Below the pieces are notes generated by a model. That model saw only the letters and a program-made list of their open reading frames with translations, was not told where the DNA came from and made no database searches. A stretch of DNA of 35,303 nucleotides from Micromonosporaceae bacterium (GTDB lineage: Bacteria > Actinomycetota > Actinomycetes > Mycobacteriales > Micromonosporaceae), in assembly GCA_009380105.1 (NCBI GenBank), contig WHSM01000006.1, positions 1 to 35,303 of the forward strand. Reading direction: 5' to 3'. Position numbers and translations under genes: made by a program. How positions within the stretch are numbered: the first letter of the stretch is position 1; each line of letters opens with the position of its first letter. Of the stretch, positions 32,689 through 35,303 are shown in pieces.

Positions 32689-32698
32689 CGTCTAGACG
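32689..32698. promoter_or_regulatory. Palindrome CGTCTAGACG in the AfsR/M23 divergent region
   Basis: A perfect 10-base palindrome lies in the 139-base gap between the divergent AfsR and M23 genes. The GTCTAGAC core is the same as in the centre of the DasR consensus, but the flanks do not match. It is well placed as an operator for both genes. AT-rich promoter-like sequence (TTGTAT near 32724) follows on the M23 side. Confidence 0.45.
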
Positions 32699-32778
32699 AT
32701 GGTCTGTATCAATCCTGAAGTTTTGTTGTATGTCGGGTTGGCACGCTGCGCACACACGTCAGCGCCAAGGAGGCCGTC

Positions 32779-33672
32779 ATGACCGCACGTGTGCCCAGCA
32801 AGGCTTGGATCTTCGTCTGTCTCGCGCTCGCCGCGGCGCTCGTGCTGGCTCCCGTGAGCCGCGCTGAGGCCGCGCTGCCCGGCGGGCCGCTGTTCCAGCT
32901 GCCGTTCCCGTGTGGACAGACTTGGAACGGCAACTCCTCCAACAGCAGCGCGCATCGCTCGTACGAGATCGACTTCAACCGGGCCGACGACGTCAACGAC
33001 CCGGTGGTGGCAGTGCGCGCGGGCGTCGTCCGGACGGCGTCGCACCAGGGCTCGGTCAACCGGTACGGCAACCTGGTCAAGATCGAGCACGCGGGCGGCT
33101 GGTTCAGCTACTACGCGCACCTGAACCGCATGGACGTCAGCGTGGGCCAGTCGGTGCGGCAGGGTCAGCAGATCGGGATCGTCGGCAACACCAGCGCCCC
33201 GGGCAACAACATCTCGCCACACCTGCACTTCGAACTGCGCAACGGCCCCAGCTACCCGGACAACATCCGGCCGGCATACTTCGACGGCATTCGCTTCAAC
33301 TACACCGCGGGCAGCCAGAACCTCACCTCACGCAACTGCAACGACCCCGAGGCGCTGTGCGGATCCGGTTACACGGCCATCGACCTGGCGCACCTGCGCA
33401 ACTCCAGCGGGACGCACTACGGCACCGTCTATTTGATGTGGAAGGGCTCCAGCCAATACAACTGCGTGGTGACGGTCAAGCACCGCTCGCGCTCGACGGC
33501 GACCAGCACGTCGGCGTACCTGGAGCCGCAGGGCGCCAGCCGGGTGACGGACTCCGGGCAGTTCTACAACTACGCCGGACCGGTGCGGAAGTACTCGCCG
33601 AGCTGCGTTCGCTGGGGCGGAGCCATCAGCGGGATCGCCTACAACAGCCCGTGGGAGCACTGCGGAAGCTGA
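32779..33672 (+). CDS. Secreted M23 metallopeptidase with SapA-like C-terminal domain
   Basis: A 297-residue exported protein. A Sec signal peptide ends near AEA (residue 31). The M23 (LasA/lysostaphin-type) domain spans about 40-176: H59 and D65 (HRSYEID), H114 (YYAHL) and H148-L-H150 (PHLHFEL) fit the zinc ligands and catalytic His. Residues about 190-297 form a cysteine-bearing domain (TVYLMWKGSSQYNCVVTVKH; YAGPVRKYSPSCVRWGG) that resembles streptomycete spore-associated protein A, as far as I recall. It should cleave peptidoglycan cross-links or other peptides outside the cell. AAGGAGG lies six bases before ATG 32779. It is divergent from the AfsR-like regulator, which may control it. Confidence 0.88.
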   Translation: MTARVPSKAWIFVCLALAAALVLAPVSRAEAALPGGPLFQLPFPCGQTWNGNSSNSSAHRSYEIDFNRADDVNDPVVAVRAGVVRTASHQGSVNRYGNLVKIEHAGGWFSYYAHLNRMDVSVGQSVRQGQQIGIVGNTSAPGNNISPHLHFELRNGPSYPDNIRPAYFDGIRFNYTAGSQNLTSRNCNDPEALCGSGYTAIDLAHLRNSSGTHYGTVYLMWKGSSQYNCVVTVKHRSRSTATSTSAYLEPQGASRVTDSGQFYNYAGPVRKYSPSCVRWGGAISGIAYNSPWEHCGS

Positions 33673-33733
33673 CCCGTCGCGGACCGCGGCCGGCTGCTCG
33701 CCCTGGCCAACAACACGTGAGATCCCTAGCCCC

Positions 33734-33768
33734 CGACAGGGCCGACCCGGACCGGGTCGGCCCTGTCG
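33734..33768 (+). terminator. Strong intrinsic terminator after the M23 gene
   Basis: CGACAGGGCCGACCCGG and CCGGGTCGGCCCTGTCG are perfect 17-base reverse complements separated by one base, 61 bases past the M23 stop, followed by CTTTA. It is the strongest hairpin I found in the window. It can act in either direction, but the T-rich side fits the plus strand. Confidence 0.8.
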
Positions 33769-33789
33769 CTTTACGCTGGGTCGCTGACG

Positions 33790-35130
33790 ATGACGAATTC
33801 AGCGGCGGGAACGCACATGGCAGAGCTGGTCACGGCGGCGGAGAACGCCGCGTTGCAGCGGCGCGCGGCGGGCGGCCTGCGCCGCGCCGGGCTGAGCGCC
33901 GGCGACCGGGTCGCGCTCTTCGCCGCGCCGTCCGGCGCGCTGCTGGCCGCCGCGCTCGGCGCATTGCGCACAGGCGTCATCCCGGTCGTCGCCGATCCTG
34001 CGCTCACGCCGGCTGAGCGCGCCGAGTTGCTCGCGGACGCGGATCCACAGCTGGTAGTGGACACCGAGGCGGGCCTCGCCGCGCTGCTGGACGCCCCGCC
34101 GGCCGACCTCGCGGACGCGCCGCTGGGCCGTCCGATGCACTACACGTCCGGCACCACCGGCCGGCGCAAAGGCGTCTGGTCCGGCGTGCTCTCCGAGCCC
34201 GGCGGCCGCGCCCTGGTGGACGAGGAGATCAGCCTGTGGCAGTTGGCAGCCGACGACCTGCACCTGGTGCTCTCGCCGCTGCACCACTCCGCGCCGCTGC
34301 GGTTCTCGATGTGCACGCTGCTGGCTGGCGGCGCCGTGCTGCTGGCGGGCAGGTTCGACCCCGCCGCGGCCCTGGAGCTGATGCGAGGGCGCCGGCCGAC
34401 CACCGCGTTCTGCGTGCCGACCCAGCTGCGCCGGCTGCGCGCCGCGTCGGGCGGGGAGCCGCCGCCCACAGGGTCGTTCCGCCTGCTCGCCCACGCCGGC
34501 GAGGCCTGCCCGCCGGACGTGAAGCAGTGGGCGGTGGCGGCATTCGCGGCCGGGTCGGTGCACGAGTTCTACGGCTCCACCGAAGGACAGTTCACCGTCT
34601 GCTCGTCCGAGGAGCAGCGTGAGCGCCCCGACACGGTCGGCCGGGCCCGCCCCGGCCGGTCGCTCACCGTCGATGACGACGGCGTGATCTGGTGCGGCGT
34701 TCCTTCGTACGCCCGATTCAGCTACTGGCGCGACCCGGACAAGACCGCGCAGGCCTGGAACGGCGACCGGTTCACCGTCGGCGACGTGGGGCGGCTCGAC
34801 GACGACGGCTACCTCTACCTGCGCGGGCGTCGCGAGGACCTGGTGATCAGCGGCGGCGTCAACGTCTACCCGCGGGAAGTGGAGCGGGTGCTCGGCGAGT
34901 GCCCTGGCGTCGCGGAGATCGCGGTGTTCGGGATTCCCGACGAGCACTGGGGGCAGCGGCTGTGCGCCGCGGTCGTCGGCGACGTCTCGCCGGAGGCACT
35001 CGACGCGTACGCCCGCCAGCGTCTCTCGCCCGCCAAGCGCCCCAAGGACTACTGCCCGGCCTCCGAGCTGCCGCACACCGCCACCGGGAAGATCCGCAGA
35101 GCCGACCTGCCGCTGCTGCTCTCCTCCTGA
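33790..35130 (+). CDS. AMP-dependent acyl-CoA synthetase/ligase
   Basis: A 446-residue adenylate-forming enzyme that should activate a carboxylic acid with ATP and ligate it to CoA. Core motifs are YTSGTTGRRKGV (P-loop, about 117-128), AHAGEACPPD, EFYGSTEGQF, GDVGRLDDDGYLYLRGRREDLVISGGVNVYP split over A8 and hinge, and the catalytic Lys in TATGKIRRADL (A10). It is shorter than usual (about 500-550) because the N-terminal subdomain is reduced. The substrate cannot be told. ATG 33790 is used; ATG 33817 with GGCGGGA seven bases upstream is an equally good start (437 residues). It stands alone after the terminator, with TACGCT (33772) as a possible -10. Confidence 0.88.
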   Translation: MTNSAAGTHMAELVTAAENAALQRRAAGGLRRAGLSAGDRVALFAAPSGALLAAALGALRTGVIPVVADPALTPAERAELLADADPQLVVDTEAGLAALLDAPPADLADAPLGRPMHYTSGTTGRRKGVWSGVLSEPGGRALVDEEISLWQLAADDLHLVLSPLHHSAPLRFSMCTLLAGGAVLLAGRFDPAAALELMRGRRPTTAFCVPTQLRRLRAASGGEPPPTGSFRLLAHAGEACPPDVKQWAVAAFAAGSVHEFYGSTEGQFTVCSSEEQRERPDTVGRARPGRSLTVDDDGVIWCGVPSYARFSYWRDPDKTAQAWNGDRFTVGDVGRLDDDGYLYLRGRREDLVISGGVNVYPREVERVLGECPGVAEIAVFGIPDEHWGQRLCAAVVGDVSPEALDAYARQRLSPAKRPKDYCPASELPHTATGKIRRADLPLLLSS

Positions 35131-35295
35131 TCGCCGTGATCGTCCGCTGCGACTGTTACCTACGTCTCCTCGCCCGCTCGCCAGCCCTTGTGAACGATCT
35201 TGAATACGTGCTCGTATGGAGTTGATGCGCCCGTCTCGTCCCCCGCGGGAACGGGCGCTCGGCCGTCAACGACGAGACTCGAGCCGGAGGTGTGG
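35131..35295. other. Intergenic region with small inverted repeat
   Basis: The 165 bases after the ligase hold ATACG-TGCT-CGTAT (35204-35217), a 5-bp inverted repeat, downstream of TTGTGA (35189-35194), a possible -35. No gene is seen on either strand. Confidence 0.4.
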
Positions 35296-35303
35296 ATGCG
35301 TGA
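35296..35303 (+). CDS. Probable start of a further gene, cut by window edge
   Basis: GGAGG (35286-35290) lies five bases before ATG 35296, and the window ends two codons later. Only the first two residues (Met-Arg) can be read, so no function can be given. Confidence 0.35.

Noticed and set aside
32689-32698. Genuine DasR site
   Set aside because: Only the GTCTAGAC core fits; the outer positions do not match the consensus. Kept as an unassigned palindrome.
33790-35130. Truncated pseudogene of an acyl-CoA synthetase
   Set aside because: All core motifs including the final catalytic Lys are present and the frame is intact; the shortness is in the N-terminal subdomain only.

Overview
The window is about 35 kb of very GC-rich chromosome from a filamentous actinobacterium. 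Codon use strongly favours G/C in third positions, GTG starts are frequent, and genes often overlap by ATGA or GTGA. The gene content (MoxR/DUF58/VWA, MabA/InhA-type FabG-FabI, ferrochelatase with a cysteine tail, NgcEFG-type sugar transporter, AfsR/SARP regulator, SapA-like domain) suggests Micromonosporaceae or a close relative. I cannot fix the genus from sequence alone. No rRNA, tRNA, CRISPR array, transposase or phage gene was seen.

Region 1 (1-6455): a non-coding, repeat-bearing leader, then moxR-DUF58-VWA in an overlapping operon, then fabG-fabI-hemH. This is the same order as moxR1-Rv1480-Rv1481-mabA-inhA-hemH of Mycobacterium tuberculosis (recalled order). Region 2 (6572-9306): a four-gene operon that separates hemH from the nfeD/SPFH pair. 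It encodes an unrecognised protein, a MauE-like membrane protein, a MauD-like thioredoxin-fold protein, and an exported protein with a Tat-type signal, a 12-cysteine domain resembling methylamine dehydrogenase light chain, and two peptidoglycan-binding repeats. This is the most unusual system in the window: the disulfide-maturation pair of methylamine dehydrogenase appears to serve a cell-wall-bound protein. Region 3 (9310-14891): an unknown gene divergent from a DUF3097 gene, a serine beta-lactamase-like hydrolase, NfeD plus SPFH protein, and a SpoU/TrmH RNA methyltransferase.

Region 4 (14942-20228): a GlcNAc/chitobiose utilisation locus, with a BadF-type GlcNAc kinase divergent from a SIS-domain protein and an NgcE-NgcF-NgcG-like ABC importer lacking its own ATPase. 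Region 5 (20419-24204): a class A penicillin-binding protein convergent with a secreted GH13 alpha-amylase that has a direct-repeat operator. Region 6 (24318-26498, minus strand): alpha/beta hydrolase and proB; proB carries a one-base deletion that splits the reading frame. Region 7 (26613-29732): a molybdate operon (HTH-Mop regulator, ModA, ModB, ModC). Region 8 (29736-35303): a large AfsR/SARP regulator divergent from a secreted M23 peptidase with a SapA-like C-terminal domain, a strong terminator, a short AMP-dependent acyl ligase, and probably the first codons of a further gene at the edge.

A recurring regulatory theme is a TANNNT hexamer exactly seven bases before the start codon of several first genes (hemH, the 10098 gene, DUF3097, penicillin-binding protein, Mop regulator; a CAGGAT variant for nfeD). 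This suggests that many transcripts here are leaderless. Domain and family names come from recognised motifs and memory; no database search was run.
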